A stretch of DNA of 64,000 bases from Amantichitinum ursilacus (GTDB lineage: Bacteria > Pseudomonadota > Gammaproteobacteria > Burkholderiales > Chitinibacteraceae). Under the pieces are notes generated by a model. The model worked only from the letters and a program-made list of their open reading frames with translations, ran no database searches and was not told the origin of the DNA. Each line of letters starts with the position of its first letter. Within the stretch, counting starts at the first letter, position 1. The position numbers and the translations under genes are program-made. The stretch is taken from contig NZ_LAQT01000010.1 in the NCBI RefSeq assembly GCF_001294205.1, forward strand, positions 248,001 to 312,000, written 5' to 3'. Shown piece by piece: positions 16,932 through 26,429 of this stretch.

Positions 16932-18383
16932 ATGTCTCACCAGTCTGATCTGATCGCCAGCGATATCCTTGCTTATCTCAAACAACACGAGAACAAGGAT
17001 CTGCTGCGCTTTATTACCTGTGGCAACGTGGACGATGGCAAATCCACGCTGATTGGCCGTTTGCTGCACGATTCCAAGCTGATCTTTGAAGATCAATTGG
17101 CCGCTATCGCCAAAGACAGCAAGAAGTACAACACCACCGATGAAGAAATCGACCTGGCCTTACTGGTTGATGGCCTGCAAGCCGAACGCGAGCAAGGCAT
17201 TACCATCGATGTCGCATATCGCTATTTCAGCACCGATAAACGCAAATTCATCATTGCCGATTGTCCGGGCCACGAGCAATACACACGCAATATGGCCACC
17301 GGTGCGTCCACCTGTGATCTGGCCATTATCCTGATCGACGCGCGTTATGGCGTGCAGACGCAAACGCGCCGCCATAGCTATATCGTGTCGTTGCTCGGCA
17401 TTAAACACGTGGTGGTGGCGGTCAATAAAATGGATCTGGTCGAATTTGGCCAGGCACGCTTTGACGAAATCAAAGCGCAATACCTCGAATTTGCCAAGCA
17501 ACTGAGCATCGAAGATATCCGCTTTGTGCCGATTTCGGCGCTGCGCGGCGATAACGTGGTCACCGCCAGCGAACGCACGCCCTGGTACGACGGCGGCACG
17601 CTGATGAGCTTGCTGGAATCGGTGGAAGTATCCCGCGATGCGCGCCTCGAAGCCTTCCGTTTTCCGGTGCAATACGTTAACCGCCCCAATCTCGACTTCC
17701 GCGGCTTCTGCGGTACCGTCGCGGCGGGGCGCGTGCATCCGGGCGATGAAATCGTGGCGCTGCCGTCGGGCAAACGCAGCAAGGTAAAGGCCATCGTCAC
17801 CTTCGAAGGCGACCAGCCCACGGCCTTCACCGGCCAGGCCGTCACGCTGACGCTGGAAGACGAAATCGACATCAGCCGCGGCGATCTGATCGTGCGCGCC
17901 AGCGACGCGCCGCCGCACGTAGCGCAAGCGTTTGATGCGCACGTGGTGTGGATGAACGAAGCACCGCTGCAGCCGGGCAAGGAATATCAGTTCAAGCTGG
18001 GCGGCAAAGCCATCTACGGCCGCGTGCGCGCCATTGAGCACCGCATCGATGTCAACACGCTGCAACATGTGCCCGCCGAGCAACTGGCGCTCAACGAAAT
18101 CGCCCGCGTCACCATCGACGTGACCGCGCCGGTGGTGTTTGACGCGTACAGCCAGTGCCGCGGCACTGGTAACTTCATCATTATTGATCGCCTGAGCAAT
18201 GCCACCGCCGGAGCGGGTATGGTGCTGGCGCCGGCGACAGGCTCGGCGCAGACCACAGCCGCTGCCGATATCGCCGCCATGAGCGAACTGGAACGCCTGC
18301 GCGCATTTGAAGTGGAAATGAACGGGCTGGTGCGCAAGTATTTTCCGCATTGGGGCGCCAAGGATATTTCGAGCCGCGATTGA
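16932..18383 (+). CDS. cysN: Sulfate adenylyltransferase subunit 1 CysN (GTPase)
   Basis: EF-Tu-like GTPase subunit that couples GTP hydrolysis to sulfate activation. 483 residues. G1 [11 protein letters not shown]3 [13 protein letters not shown]4 NKMD are all intact. There is no C-terminal CysC (APS kinase) fusion, so APS kinase, if present, is elsewhere. Partner of the upstream cysD; a terminator follows. Confidence 0.96.
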   Translation: MSHQSDLIASDILAYLKQHENKDLLRFITCGNVDDGKSTLIGRLLHDSKLIFEDQLAAIAKDSKKYNTTDEEIDLALLVDGLQAEREQGITIDVAYRYFSTDKRKFIIADCPGHEQYTRNMATGASTCDLAIILIDARYGVQTQTRRHSYIVSLLGIKHVVVAVNKMDLVEFGQARFDEIKAQYLEFAKQLSIEDIRFVPISALRGDNVVTASERTPWYDGGTLMSLLESVEVSRDARLEAFRFPVQYVNRPNLDFRGFCGTVAAGRVHPGDEIVALPSGKRSKVKAIVTFEGDQPTAFTGQAVTLTLEDEIDISRGDLIVRASDAPPHVAQAFDAHVVWMNEAPLQPGKEYQFKLGGKAIYGRVRAIEHRIDVNTLQHVPAEQLALNEIARVTIDVTAPVVFDAYSQCRGTGNFIIIDRLSNATAGAGMVLAPATGSAQTTAAADIAAMSELERLRAFEVEMNGLVRKYFPHWGAKDISSRD

Positions 18384-18404
18384 TGGCTGCCAGACGGCCG
18401 GATC

Positions 18405-18437
18405 AAATGCCCGCGCTCTGGTCGCGGGCATTTTTTT
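18405..18437 (+). terminator. Terminator after cysN
   Basis: AAATGCCCGCG / CGCGGGCATTT stem, then a run of seven T. It closes the cysDN unit. From here to 18621 I see no gene. Confidence 0.9.
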
Positions 18438-18621
18438 GTCCTGTGAATCGCTGTGCGCAGTGGGCCGCTTTGCACGCATGCGTATCCAACACCTGGTTGG
18501 GCGAAGGTCGGGATTGAACGGCGGCAAAGCGCGGCAATGCTATCATCGTGCTCTTGAATCCGGCGCGCCGGTTGCCTGCAGCAACTGGCGCCGCATCAAT
18601 TCCGAAATACCTGGAGAGGCA

Positions 18622-19731
18622 ATGAGTTCGGTCAGCCAACGCGATAGAGATATCTTTGAAAACCTGTTTGTTCTGGAACTGGCCAATAATCATTGGGGCA
18701 GTCTGGATCGCGGGATCAAGATCATCCGTGACCACGGCACCATCGTGCGCTTTAATAATGTTAAGGCAGCGATCAAGCTGCAATTCCGGGATATGGACGA
18801 ATTCATTCATCCCGAATTCAAAGGCAATCAAGAGCTGCGCTACGTTAAAAAAACGGAAGACACCAAGCTCAGCCGCGCCGATTTCACCCGGATGGTTGAA
18901 GAAATCAAGAATGTGGGCTGCATTCCAATGGCTACGCCATTCGACGAACCGTCGGTGGATTTGTGCGTTGATTTCGATATGCCGATTATCAAGATCGCCA
19001 GCTCCGACATGAATGACTGGGTCTTGATCGAAAAAATCGCCTCTACGCGTCGTCCCACGATTGTTTCTACGGGTGGCGCGTCTGAAAAAGACCTTGATGA
19101 TCTGGTCAGCTTTTATGAAAAGCGTGATATTCCGCTGGCCATCAACCATTGCGTGTCGCTGTACCCCAGCGAAGACAGCGAATTGGGTCTGGATCAGATC
19201 GATTATCTGAAACGCCGATATCCCAACCATATCATTGGCTATTCCACGCACGAATATCATGACTGGTTCTCGTCGATGCTGATTTCTTATGGCAAAGGCG
19301 CGCGCAGCTGGGAACGCCATATCGATATCAATTACGAAGACGTGGCCGTCTCACCGTATTGCTCATTGCCCGAGAACTGCGATACCTGGTTCAAGGCCTT
19401 CCATAAAGCCAAGGAAATGTGCGGCGGTGTGGGCCAAAGCCGGCGCGTGATTTCGAAGCGCGAAAAAGAATATCTGGATGCCTTGGTGCGTGGCGCCTAT
19501 GCCAAGCGCGATCTGGAAGCGGGCTATGTCTTTAGCAAAGAAGCCTTTGAAAAAGACTTCTATCTGGCGATTCCGCTGCATAAGGGGCAATTGTCCTGCC
19601 GCGAAGTGATGAATGGCGAGAAACTGCTGCAACCCATCAAAGCCAATGACCGGCTCACCATTGATATTATCGACGGCCCATATAGCGAAAACCCGGCGCT
19701 GCAAAGCCTGATCATGAATCGCGGACTCTAA
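18622..19731 (+). CDS. NeuB/SpsE-like sugar-acid synthase
   Basis: 369 residues from ATG 18622 (GGAGAGG 4 bases upstream). N-terminal TIM-barrel NeuB domain (ELANNHWGSL, AIKLQF, ATPFDEPSVD, IKIASSDMNDW, STGGA, HCVSLYP, IGYSTHE) and C-terminal SAF/antifreeze-like domain from about 290. This family condenses phosphoenolpyruvate with an amino-hexose to make sialic, legionaminic or related acids. The usual partners (NeuC-type epimerase, NeuA cytidylyltransferase) are not in the window, so the exact product is unknown. The stop overlaps the next ATG by one base, so the two genes are coupled. Confidence 0.85.
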   Translation: MSSVSQRDRDIFENLFVLELANNHWGSLDRGIKIIRDHGTIVRFNNVKAAIKLQFRDMDEFIHPEFKGNQELRYVKKTEDTKLSRADFTRMVEEIKNVGCIPMATPFDEPSVDLCVDFDMPIIKIASSDMNDWVLIEKIASTRRPTIVSTGGASEKDLDDLVSFYEKRDIPLAINHCVSLYPSEDSELGLDQIDYLKRRYPNHIIGYSTHEYHDWFSSMLISYGKGARSWERHIDINYEDVAVSPYCSLPENCDTWFKAFHKAKEMCGGVGQSRRVISKREKEYLDALVRGAYAKRDLEAGYVFSKEAFEKDFYLAIPLHKGQLSCREVMNGEKLLQPIKANDRLTIDIIDGPYSENPALQSLIMNRGL

Positions 19732-21539
19732 TGAAACGTATCTCTGAGCAAATCGCCGACTGGCTGGTTGAGCACGGCGTGGAACAGGTTTTTACCGTCA
19801 CCGGTGGTGGCGCCATGTTTCTGAACCAGGCCATCGGCGGCCATAGCCAACTGCGCACCGTGTTCATGCACCACGAACAAGCGTGCGCCATGGCGGCTGA
19901 AGGCTATGCGCGCATCAGCGGCAAACCCGCGGTGGTGATGTTGACCACCGGCCCGGGTTCCATCAATGCCCTGAATGGCGTGTATGGCGCGTTTACCGAT
20001 TCGATTCCGATGATCGTGATTTCGGGTCAGGCCAAGCGCGAAACCTGCCTCTCGTTTTATGACCTGCCTGAGCTGCGCCAGCTGGGCGATCAGGAAGGCC
20101 CGACGATTGCGATGGCCAGCCCGGTGTGCAAATACGCACAACTGGTGCGCTCAGAACAAGATCTCGAAACCATGTTGCCCGCGGCGTTTGTGCAAGCGGT
20201 GTCCGGCCGACCCGGCCCGGTGTGGCTGGATATCCCGCTCGATATCCAGCAATCGACGCAGCAAATCAATATTCCGGCGCCCGTGTGGCCCGCTCAGCCC
20301 GTCAATGACGCGCTACGTGCCGACTGCCATACGATCATCCAGAAGCTGCGTGCGGCGCACCGGCCGCTGGTACTCGGTGGCACCGGCGTGCGCCTGTCGA
20401 AAACCGAAGCGCGCGTGCTGGCGTTGATCGAAAAGCTGGGCATCCCGCTGGCGACTGCGTGGACCCATGATCTGATCGCCTCCGATCACCCCTTGTTTGC
20501 GGGCCGCCCCGGCACCATCGGCACGCGCGCGGGCAATTTCTGCCTGCAAAACGCCGACTTTGTGCTGGTACTGGGTTCGCGTCTGAATATTCGCCAGACC
20601 AGTTATAACTGGAGCACCTTTGCCCGCAATGCGTGGGTGGCGCAAGTCGATATCGATGCGGCCGAATTACGCAAGCCCACGGTCCAGGTTGATCTGGGCG
20701 TAGCAGCGGACCTTGGTGTTTTCCTTGACGTGCTCGAACAAGAGCGGGCCAGCGTGCAACTGCCCAGCTACCAGCCGTGGGCCGATTGGTGCCACAAGAT
20801 TGGCCAGACCTATAACGCGGCCAACGAACACGTGCAAAAACCAGGCGCACCGCTCAATCCCTACGTGATGGTTGATCGCATTTTCAAGGCGATGCGGCCG
20901 GACGATATTGTGGTGTCCGGCAATGCGTCCGCGTGCATTTTGCCGTTTCAGGTGGGCACGCTGCAGAAGGGCCAGCGCTTGTTCAGCAACTCGGGTTCGG
21001 CCTCGATGGGCCACGATTTGCCGGCAGCCCTGGGCGCGTCGACGGCGACGTTTGACCAGCCGCGCCGCGTAATCTGCTTTGCGGGCGATGGCAGCATCCA
21101 GATGAATATTCAGGAGTTGCAGACGCTGAAAACCCTGGGCGCCAATGTGGTCATCGTGGTGTTGAATAACGCGGGCTATCTGTCGATCTGGCAAACGCAT
21201 GAAAACTTCTTTGGTCGCGTCATCGGCGCGACACCCGCCACTGGCGTCGAATTTCCGGATTTTTGCGCGGTTGCGCGCGCCTACGGCCTGAAAGCCGCGT
21301 CAATCTGGCGCGAAGCAGATTTACCCCAACTGGACGAATTGCTGTTGCAAGATGGCCCGCTATTGATTGATCTGCACGTTGATCCACGCCAGGAATTCGC
21401 GCCGCGCATCAAATCGCGTGTGGACGAAAACGGCAAGTTCTTTACGCCAGAACTCGACGATATGCACCCGTTCCTCGAACAATCGGTCGTCGAAGCGGTA
21501 CGCGCTGAAGCAGCCGCAATCAAAGCCATTGGGCAATAA
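19731..21539 (+). CDS. Thiamine-diphosphate-dependent acetolactate-synthase-like enzyme
   Basis: 602 residues with the three-domain ThDP fold: N-terminal pyrimidine-binding domain with the catalytic Glu in MHHEQACAMAAEGYARISGK, a central domain about 195-330, and C-terminal pyrophosphate-binding domain with GDGSIQMNIQELQTLKTLG...NN (the GDG...NN motif). It sits with NeuB-like and FkbM genes, opposite a CDP-dideoxyhexose operon, so a role in a surface sugar is far likelier than branched amino-acid synthesis. One precedent is YerE, which adds a two-carbon unit to a CDP-4-keto-3,6-dideoxyhexose. Substrate not provable here. Confidence 0.8.
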   Translation: MKRISEQIADWLVEHGVEQVFTVTGGGAMFLNQAIGGHSQLRTVFMHHEQACAMAAEGYARISGKPAVVMLTTGPGSINALNGVYGAFTDSIPMIVISGQAKRETCLSFYDLPELRQLGDQEGPTIAMASPVCKYAQLVRSEQDLETMLPAAFVQAVSGRPGPVWLDIPLDIQQSTQQINIPAPVWPAQPVNDALRADCHTIIQKLRAAHRPLVLGGTGVRLSKTEARVLALIEKLGIPLATAWTHDLIASDHPLFAGRPGTIGTRAGNFCLQNADFVLVLGSRLNIRQTSYNWSTFARNAWVAQVDIDAAELRKPTVQVDLGVAADLGVFLDVLEQERASVQLPSYQPWADWCHKIGQTYNAANEHVQKPGAPLNPYVMVDRIFKAMRPDDIVVSGNASACILPFQVGTLQKGQRLFSNSGSASMGHDLPAALGASTATFDQPRRVICFAGDGSIQMNIQELQTLKTLGANVVIVVLNNAGYLSIWQTHENFFGRVIGATPATGVEFPDFCAVARAYGLKAASIWREADLPQLDELLLQDGPLLIDLHVDPRQEFAPRIKSRVDENGKFFTPELDDMHPFLEQSVVEAVRAEAAAIKAIGQ

Positions 21540-21551
21540 ACGGAGCTTGCT

Positions 21552-22682
21552 GTGACTGCCCCTCACCGGATGCCGTTAAATCTTGATCAGCTATTGCATG
21601 CCGCAGCGCAACCGGCGCGGCACGTGCGTGTCGATCAACCCGTCTGGATTTTTGGCGCGGGTAATTTCGGCCAGGATTTATGCCGTGCGATGCAAAAAAA
21701 TGGCGTATCGGTGGCGGGCTTTATCGAAACCACGCCGCGTGCAAATACGGCGCTCAATTTGCCGATCAAAAGCTGGAGCCAATTAACTGCGCAAGATCGC
21801 CAGGCGCAATTGGTGCTGGGCATTCTTAATCGCGCCACTGCTTTTGACCAATTGATTGAACTGGCCACGGCCGTCGGTTTTGATGCGGTCGTGATGCCAT
21901 GGGATAGCTACGACCAGTTTGGCGCCGATCTAGGCTGGCGTTTCTGGTTAAGCACACGCGCGTTTTTGCATGCCAATCTGCCGCGAATGCGCGATGTATT
22001 GGCGCGATTGGGCGATGACAATAGCCGCGATGTGTTGCTGCGTTTAATGGCGTTTCGTCTGGGTGTTGATCTGGATTTCGCCAGCGTCCAATCAGCCGAG
22101 CCGCAATATTTTAATGAACTGACTTTGCCCGCATTGCGCGGCCGCGCCATCACTTATGTGGATTGCGGCGCCTATAACGGCGATACCTACATCGACCTGG
22201 CGCGCCAGGACGGTGTTCAATGCCACCAGGCGCTATTGCTGGAACCCGATCCAGCCAATTACGCCGCGCTGGTGCGCAATATGGCAGAGCAATATCCGGA
22301 GGCAGTGTGTTTGCCGCTGGCTGCGGCGGAGCAATATACGATTTTGTCGTTTAATTCGGGGCAGGGTGAAGGCGGCTCAATCAGCGCGACCGGCGATCAA
22401 CATATTGCCGCAACGGCGTTGGATCAATTGCTGCCGCAAGGCCACGTTGATCTGGTCAAACTGGATGTGGAAGGCGCCGAGGCGCAGGTCTTGCGTGGCG
22501 CACGCCGTTTGATTGCCCGCTGCCGCCCGGTGTTGGCGCTGTCGCTGTATCACAACCCCCAGGATATCTGGGAGTTGCCGGAATTGCTGTTTGAATTGTG
22601 TGACGAATATGATTTTTATATCCGTCAGCATTTTTTTAACTCTTTCGATTGCGTGTTTTACGCAATACCATCAAAGCGGTAA
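21552..22682 (+). CDS. FkbM-family methyltransferase with N-terminal Rossmann-like part
   Basis: 376 residues from a GTG at 21552 with GGAG 7 bases upstream. N-terminal part about 25-125 has a nucleotide-binding look (VWIFGAGNFGQDLCRAMQ). The C-terminal half is an S-adenosylmethionine methyltransferase of the FkbM type: ITYVDCGAYNGDTYIDLA (SAM loop), LLLEPDPANYAAL, VKLDVEGAEAQVLRGA. Such proteins O-methylate sugars in O-antigen or capsule loci. Last gene of the three-gene plus-strand group; it converges on the GT2 gene with only 23 bases between them. Confidence 0.84.
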   Translation: MTAPHRMPLNLDQLLHAAAQPARHVRVDQPVWIFGAGNFGQDLCRAMQKNGVSVAGFIETTPRANTALNLPIKSWSQLTAQDRQAQLVLGILNRATAFDQLIELATAVGFDAVVMPWDSYDQFGADLGWRFWLSTRAFLHANLPRMRDVLARLGDDNSRDVLLRLMAFRLGVDLDFASVQSAEPQYFNELTLPALRGRAITYVDCGAYNGDTYIDLARQDGVQCHQALLLEPDPANYAALVRNMAEQYPEAVCLPLAAAEQYTILSFNSGQGEGGSISATGDQHIAATALDQLLPQGHVDLVKLDVEGAEAQVLRGARRLIARCRPVLALSLYHNPQDIWELPELLFELCDEYDFYIRQHFFNSFDCVFYAIPSKR

Positions 22683-22705
22683 CCGGACTGGCACAGGGCG
22701 AGCGT

Positions 22706-23650
22706 CTATTCGGTAAAGTTGATCCGCTCCTTTTCTACTACTATCGGGCGCTTTTGTACGTAGACATGAATCGAACCGATATATTCGCCTAATATCCCGA
22801 TAAATAATAGCAGGATACCAAACATAAAGAACATCCCGATAACAATCGGAGCAATTCCGATCGGGAATGTTTGCCAGAAAATCAGCTTTAAAATCAAGAA
22901 CAGCAATGCTACCAGAATGCTGCCGCCGCCGAGTAAAAAGCCAAATAGCGAGGCCAGCCGGATCGGAATCAATGAATGGCTGATAATGCCCAGCATGGCA
23001 ATATCATATAGCGTATAAAAATTGTTTTTTGAAATGCCACGTAAACGGCGCGGCTGATTAAACGGAATCGTCTTGATTTCAAACCCAAGTTCACAAATCA
23101 TGCCGCGTAGATACGGATAGGGGTCATTTACAGCGCGCACCTGATCCAGCACTGCTTTGTCGTATAAACCGAAGCCGGTTGCGTCTGGCACCATGCGTAC
23201 GTCAGACATCCGGTCCAGCAGGCGATAGTAGGTTTTGCGCAACGTATGCACGACGGGATTACTCTGGCTAACCGGTTTGGTGGCCATGACTACCTTATAG
23301 CCTTCTTCCCAGCCCTTGATAAATTCGGGTATCACCTCGGGAGGATCTTGCAAATCCGATGCCAGATAAACCGTGGCGTCGCCTGTCGTCTGAATAAACC
23401 CCCAATACGGCGAGCGGATATGCCCAAAGTTTCGGGTATTAACAATGATCTTCACCCGCGGGTCATGTGCGGCAATTTCTTTAAGCAGGGCTACCGTATT
23501 ATCGGTAGATGCATTGTCGATAAAGACATATTCAAAATCATAATCGGGATATTGATCCATGACCCAGCACACGCGCGTGTATAGTTCGTGCACATTGTCT
23601 TGCTCGTTGTAGCACGGCGAAATAATGCTGATGATTTTTTTATCGGTCAT
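22706..23650 (-). CDS. GT2 glycosyltransferase with two C-terminal membrane helices (GtrB/ArnC-like)
   Basis: 314 residues. GT-A domain about 1-225: IISIISPCYNEQDNV, VFIDNASTDNT, ASDLQDPPEVIPEF (the DLQDPPE metal/acceptor motif of polyprenyl-phosphate glycosyltransferases). Two strong membrane helices at about 230-255 and 265-290. The type loads a sugar onto undecaprenyl phosphate at the cytoplasmic face. Neighbouring GtrA proteins would flip the lipid-linked sugar. Last gene of the nine-gene minus-strand operon. Confidence 0.9.
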   Translation of the reverse strand: MTDKKIISIISPCYNEQDNVHELYTRVCWVMDQYPDYDFEYVFIDNASTDNTVALLKEIAAHDPRVKIIVNTRNFGHIRSPYWGFIQTTGDATVYLASDLQDPPEVIPEFIKGWEEGYKVVMATKPVSQSNPVVHTLRKTYYRLLDRMSDVRMVPDATGFGLYDKAVLDQVRAVNDPYPYLRGMICELGFEIKTIPFNQPRRLRGISKNNFYTLYDIAMLGIISHSLIPIRLASLFGFLLGGGSILVALLFLILKLIFWQTFPIGIAPIVIGMFFMFGILLLFIGILGEYIGSIHVYVQKRPIVVEKERINFTE

Positions 23651-23664
23651 GATTAAAAGCGCCT

Positions 23665-24069
23665 TTAATGACGATGGCGGAATGTGAATCGGGCATTGCC
23701 GATATACGATATTAAAGCAACGATGACAATCGTCACGCCCTGCGCTAACCAGACCGGCAGCTGCATTCGATCAATGGTGAACCAGAACAAGGCAATTGAG
23801 CATAATGCGCCAACACCGTAAACCAGATAGCAGCGCAGATATTCGTGCAGCCAGTTGCCTTTGGTACGGAATACATACAGCTTGTACACCAGAAACGCCA
23901 CGCTGATGGCCACGATATTGGCAATGATGGCGATACTGATCACGTTTAAATGACCGGTCAATAAATAATACAAGGCAACGCCGCAACCGTAGCCAAAGGC
24001 AGTATTAAATGTGCCCGCAATCAAAAAGCGGATTTGCGTGGCGTTTTTTTGGCGTAGCCAATCAAGCAC
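23665..24069 (-). CDS. GtrA-family membrane protein 1
   Basis: About 134 residues with four membrane helices; GtrA/DPMS3 proteins are thought to flip polyprenyl-linked sugars. I prefer the GTG at 24069 (VLDWLRQKNATQIRFLIAG), which has GGGG 8 bases upstream and overlaps the stop codon of the preceding gene. An ATG at 24126 would add 19 residues and a 65-base overlap. FLIAGTFNTAFGYG is the typical family opening. Followed 14 bases later by its likely partner, the GT2 gene. Confidence 0.85.
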   Translation of the reverse strand: MLDWLRQKNATQIRFLIAGTFNTAFGYGCGVALYYLLTGHLNVISIAIIANIVAISVAFLVYKLYVFRTKGNWLHEYLRCYLVYGVGALCSIALFWFTIDRMQLPVWLAQGVTIVIVALISYIGNARFTFRHRH

Positions 24070-25039
24070 GGCGTTGCCCCGTAGTGGCGGCGATCGCTTG
24101 GGCGAGATCAAACCGTAACGCAACACCTAATTGCTGCTGCGCTTTGTCGATCGAAGGCACATACCAGTCGATGGTGGCCGAGGTGGGCACGGCGATTTGC
24201 AACGGCACCTTAAAATGCTGCGCCACGTGCCCGGCAATTTGCGCCATGGTCAGTGATTGATCGGAGCCGACATTAAATGTGGGGCAGTCGGCCGCGCTTG
24301 CGGCGGCAATGTGCAATAGCCAGGTGACCAGATCATCGGCATGCATATAGCTGCGATAAACCGGGTGGGTGGCTTTTACCACGATGGGGGTGCCATCGAG
24401 GCCATTTTGAATAAAATTGCCGATGGCAAAGTGCTGGTCGCGCGGTAGCCAGCGCCCGATAAAGGCAAAGCAACGCGCAATGCTGACCCGCAAGCCGGCC
24501 TGGCCAAGCGCTTTGATGGCCTGCTCGGCATCGCGCTTTGCTGCCGCGTAAGGGCGTTTGCCTTCCGGCATTGCGTCAATATCTCGCATTGGCGCGTCTT
24601 CCCTAACCGGAATCAGTGCTTCCAGCGGCCCGTACACAGCGCCGGAACTGGCATAAACAATCTGGCTGTGCGCATGGAATATCGGCGCCAGGCGGCAGTA
24701 GTTCAGCGTGCCCGCCAGGATGTTCTGACGCTCGGTGACCGGCCGCGTCAGGTAATCACGCGCGTCGGTCGAAGCCGCCGCGTGGATGACGATATCGGCG
24801 GCTGGCAAGGCATCGCTGCGGGCGATATCGGCATCGATATACTCAATGCCAGGGGTCGCGAATTCGGGAAACTGCATGGGTAAAGCGCTGGCATGGCGCG
24901 CCAGCACGATAACGCGGCCGATTTGCCAAGGCGTTAGCGCGCCATCAATAAAGGCATCCAGTATCGATTTGCCAAAAAAGCCAGTGCCGCCGATGACCAG
25001 CAAAGTGCGCGATGCAAGCGCTGGCGTTGCCGCAGTCAT
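24062..25039 (-). CDS. NAD(P)-dependent sugar epimerase/reductase (extended SDR)
   Basis: 325 residues. N-terminal LLVIGGTGFFGKSI nucleotide-binding loop, VYASSGAVYGP, and the catalytic YAAAK (PYAAAKRDAE). Too short and different for a CDP-glucose 4,6-dehydratase (about 360 aa). Directly after rfbH it is well placed to reduce a CDP-4-keto-3,6-dideoxyhexose, as abequose/paratose synthases or YerF do. Which sugar results cannot be told. Confidence 0.82.
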   Translation of the reverse strand: MTAATPALASRTLLVIGGTGFFGKSILDAFIDGALTPWQIGRVIVLARHASALPMQFPEFATPGIEYIDADIARSDALPAADIVIHAAASTDARDYLTRPVTERQNILAGTLNYCRLAPIFHAHSQIVYASSGAVYGPLEALIPVREDAPMRDIDAMPEGKRPYAAAKRDAEQAIKALGQAGLRVSIARCFAFIGRWLPRDQHFAIGNFIQNGLDGTPIVVKATHPVYRSYMHADDLVTWLLHIAAASAADCPTFNVGSDQSLTMAQIAGHVAQHFKVPLQIAVPTSATIDWYVPSIDKAQQQLGVALRFDLAQAIAATTGQRRA

Positions 25040-25041
25040 GA

Positions 25042-26385
25042 TCAGAAATTAACGCCGAGGAAAGTCTCGATCTTCTCGATCACGAAATCCAGGTGCTGTT
25101 GGGTCAGCCCGGGGTACAAGCCGATCCAGAACGTGTGGTTCATGATTTCATCGGTGTTGGTCAACTGGCCCACCACCCGGAAATTGTGGCCTTGCATATA
25201 CGGTTGTCGCGTTAAATTGCCGGCAAACAGCAAACGCGTGCCAATCTTGTTTTGATCCAGATAATTGATCAGATCAACGCGCGTGGTGCCCGCTTCGGCT
25301 TTCAGCGTCATCGGAAAACCAAACCAGGATGGATCGGAATCCGGCGTGGCCTGCGGCAGGATCAAAAATTCGGCGCAGCTTTGCAGCCGCTCGCTCAGAT
25401 AAGCGAAATTGCGTTTACGCGCCTCGATAAACCCGTCCAGCCGATCCAGTTGCGCCAGGGCGCAGGCGGCTTGCATATCGCTGATCTTCAGGTTGTAGCC
25501 CAGATGCGAATACGTGTATTTGTGGTCGTAACCTTGCGGCAAATCGCCCAGTTGCCAGTCAAACCGCTTGCCACAGGTGTTGTCTTTGCCCGGGGCGCAA
25601 TAACAATCACGACCCCAATCGCGGAAGGATTCCGCAATCAGTTTCAGCTCGCGGTTATTGGTAAATACCGCGCCGCCTTCACCCATGGTGATGTGATGCG
25701 CCGGATAAAAACTGAGCGTGCCGATATCGCCAAAGGTGCCGACCAATTGGCCGTTATAGGTGGAACCCAGCGCGTCGCAGCAATCTTCAATCAGCCACAA
25801 ATTGTGGCGATCGCAGAACGCGCGAATGGCGGCCAGATTAAATGGATTGCCCAAGGTATGCGCCAGCATGACGGCCTTGGTGCGCGGCGATACAGCGGCT
25901 TCGAGCTGGGTAACGTCGATGTTGTAGGTGCCGAGGTCGACATCAACAAACACTGGGACCGCGCCAAATTGCAGAATGGGATTGACGGTGGTAGGAAAGC
26001 CCGCCGCTACGCCGATCACTTCGTCACCCGGCACAATGGCGCGTTCACCCAGGCGGGGCGAAGTCAGCGCAGAAAATGCCAGCAAGTTGGCCGATGAACC
26101 CGAGTTGACGGTCATCAGATATTTAACGCCCAGATAATCGGCCAGGCGTTTTTCAAAGGCGTCGTTAAAGCGGCCCGTGGTGAGCCAGCCATCCAGCGAG
26201 GCATCGACCATATTTTTCAGTTCGGGCGCGCCGATGACCTTGCCGGACGGCGGCACGGCCGAGCTGCCGGGCACAAAGCCGCGCTCGGCGTATTCCAGCG
26301 CCGCATATTCATCGACCAATGCGGCAATCTGTTTGCGCAATTTGTCTTTGGCGGCAAAGGCCGCATCGATTTTGCTTGTGGTCAT
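25042..26385 (-). CDS. rfbH: CDP-4-keto-6-deoxyglucose 3-dehydrase RfbH
   Basis: PMP-dependent, [2Fe-2S]-containing C-3 dehydrase of CDP-3,6-dideoxyhexose synthesis. 447 residues from ATG 26385. Seen: [30 protein letters not shown], and [20 protein letters not shown]. In the last of these, His replaces the Lys found in ordinary PLP sugar aminotransferases, which is the signature of this dehydrase. The cysteine-rich insert [16 protein letters not shown] supplies iron-sulfur ligands. The frame is open 67 codons further upstream without family similarity. Needs a reductase partner, not seen here. Confidence 0.94.
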   Translation of the reverse strand: MTTSKIDAAFAAKDKLRKQIAALVDEYAALEYAERGFVPGSSAVPPSGKVIGAPELKNMVDASLDGWLTTGRFNDAFEKRLADYLGVKYLMTVNSGSSANLLAFSALTSPRLGERAIVPGDEVIGVAAGFPTTVNPILQFGAVPVFVDVDLGTYNIDVTQLEAAVSPRTKAVMLAHTLGNPFNLAAIRAFCDRHNLWLIEDCCDALGSTYNGQLVGTFGDIGTLSFYPAHHITMGEGGAVFTNNRELKLIAESFRDWGRDCYCAPGKDNTCGKRFDWQLGDLPQGYDHKYTYSHLGYNLKISDMQAACALAQLDRLDGFIEARKRNFAYLSERLQSCAEFLILPQATPDSDPSWFGFPMTLKAEAGTTRVDLINYLDQNKIGTRLLFAGNLTRQPYMQGHNFRVVGQLTNTDEIMNHTFWIGLYPGLTQQHLDFVIEKIETFLGVNF

Positions 26386-26429
26386 TTCGTAATCTCTAAA
26401 TACGCGGGCTGCCGCTTTGATCGGCCCGG

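Noticed and set aside
17160-18527. 455-codon minus-strand frame opposite cysN
   Set aside because: cysN is unmistakable on the other strand; the frame has antisense-type composition.
24062-25039. This SDR gene as the missing rfbG (CDP-glucose 4,6-dehydratase)
   Set aside because: 325 residues is too short, and I do not see the dehydratase-type active-site Asp-Glu/Lys pattern following the Thr of the TDxxYG-like segment (here ASSGAVYG). It fits a reductase or epimerase better.
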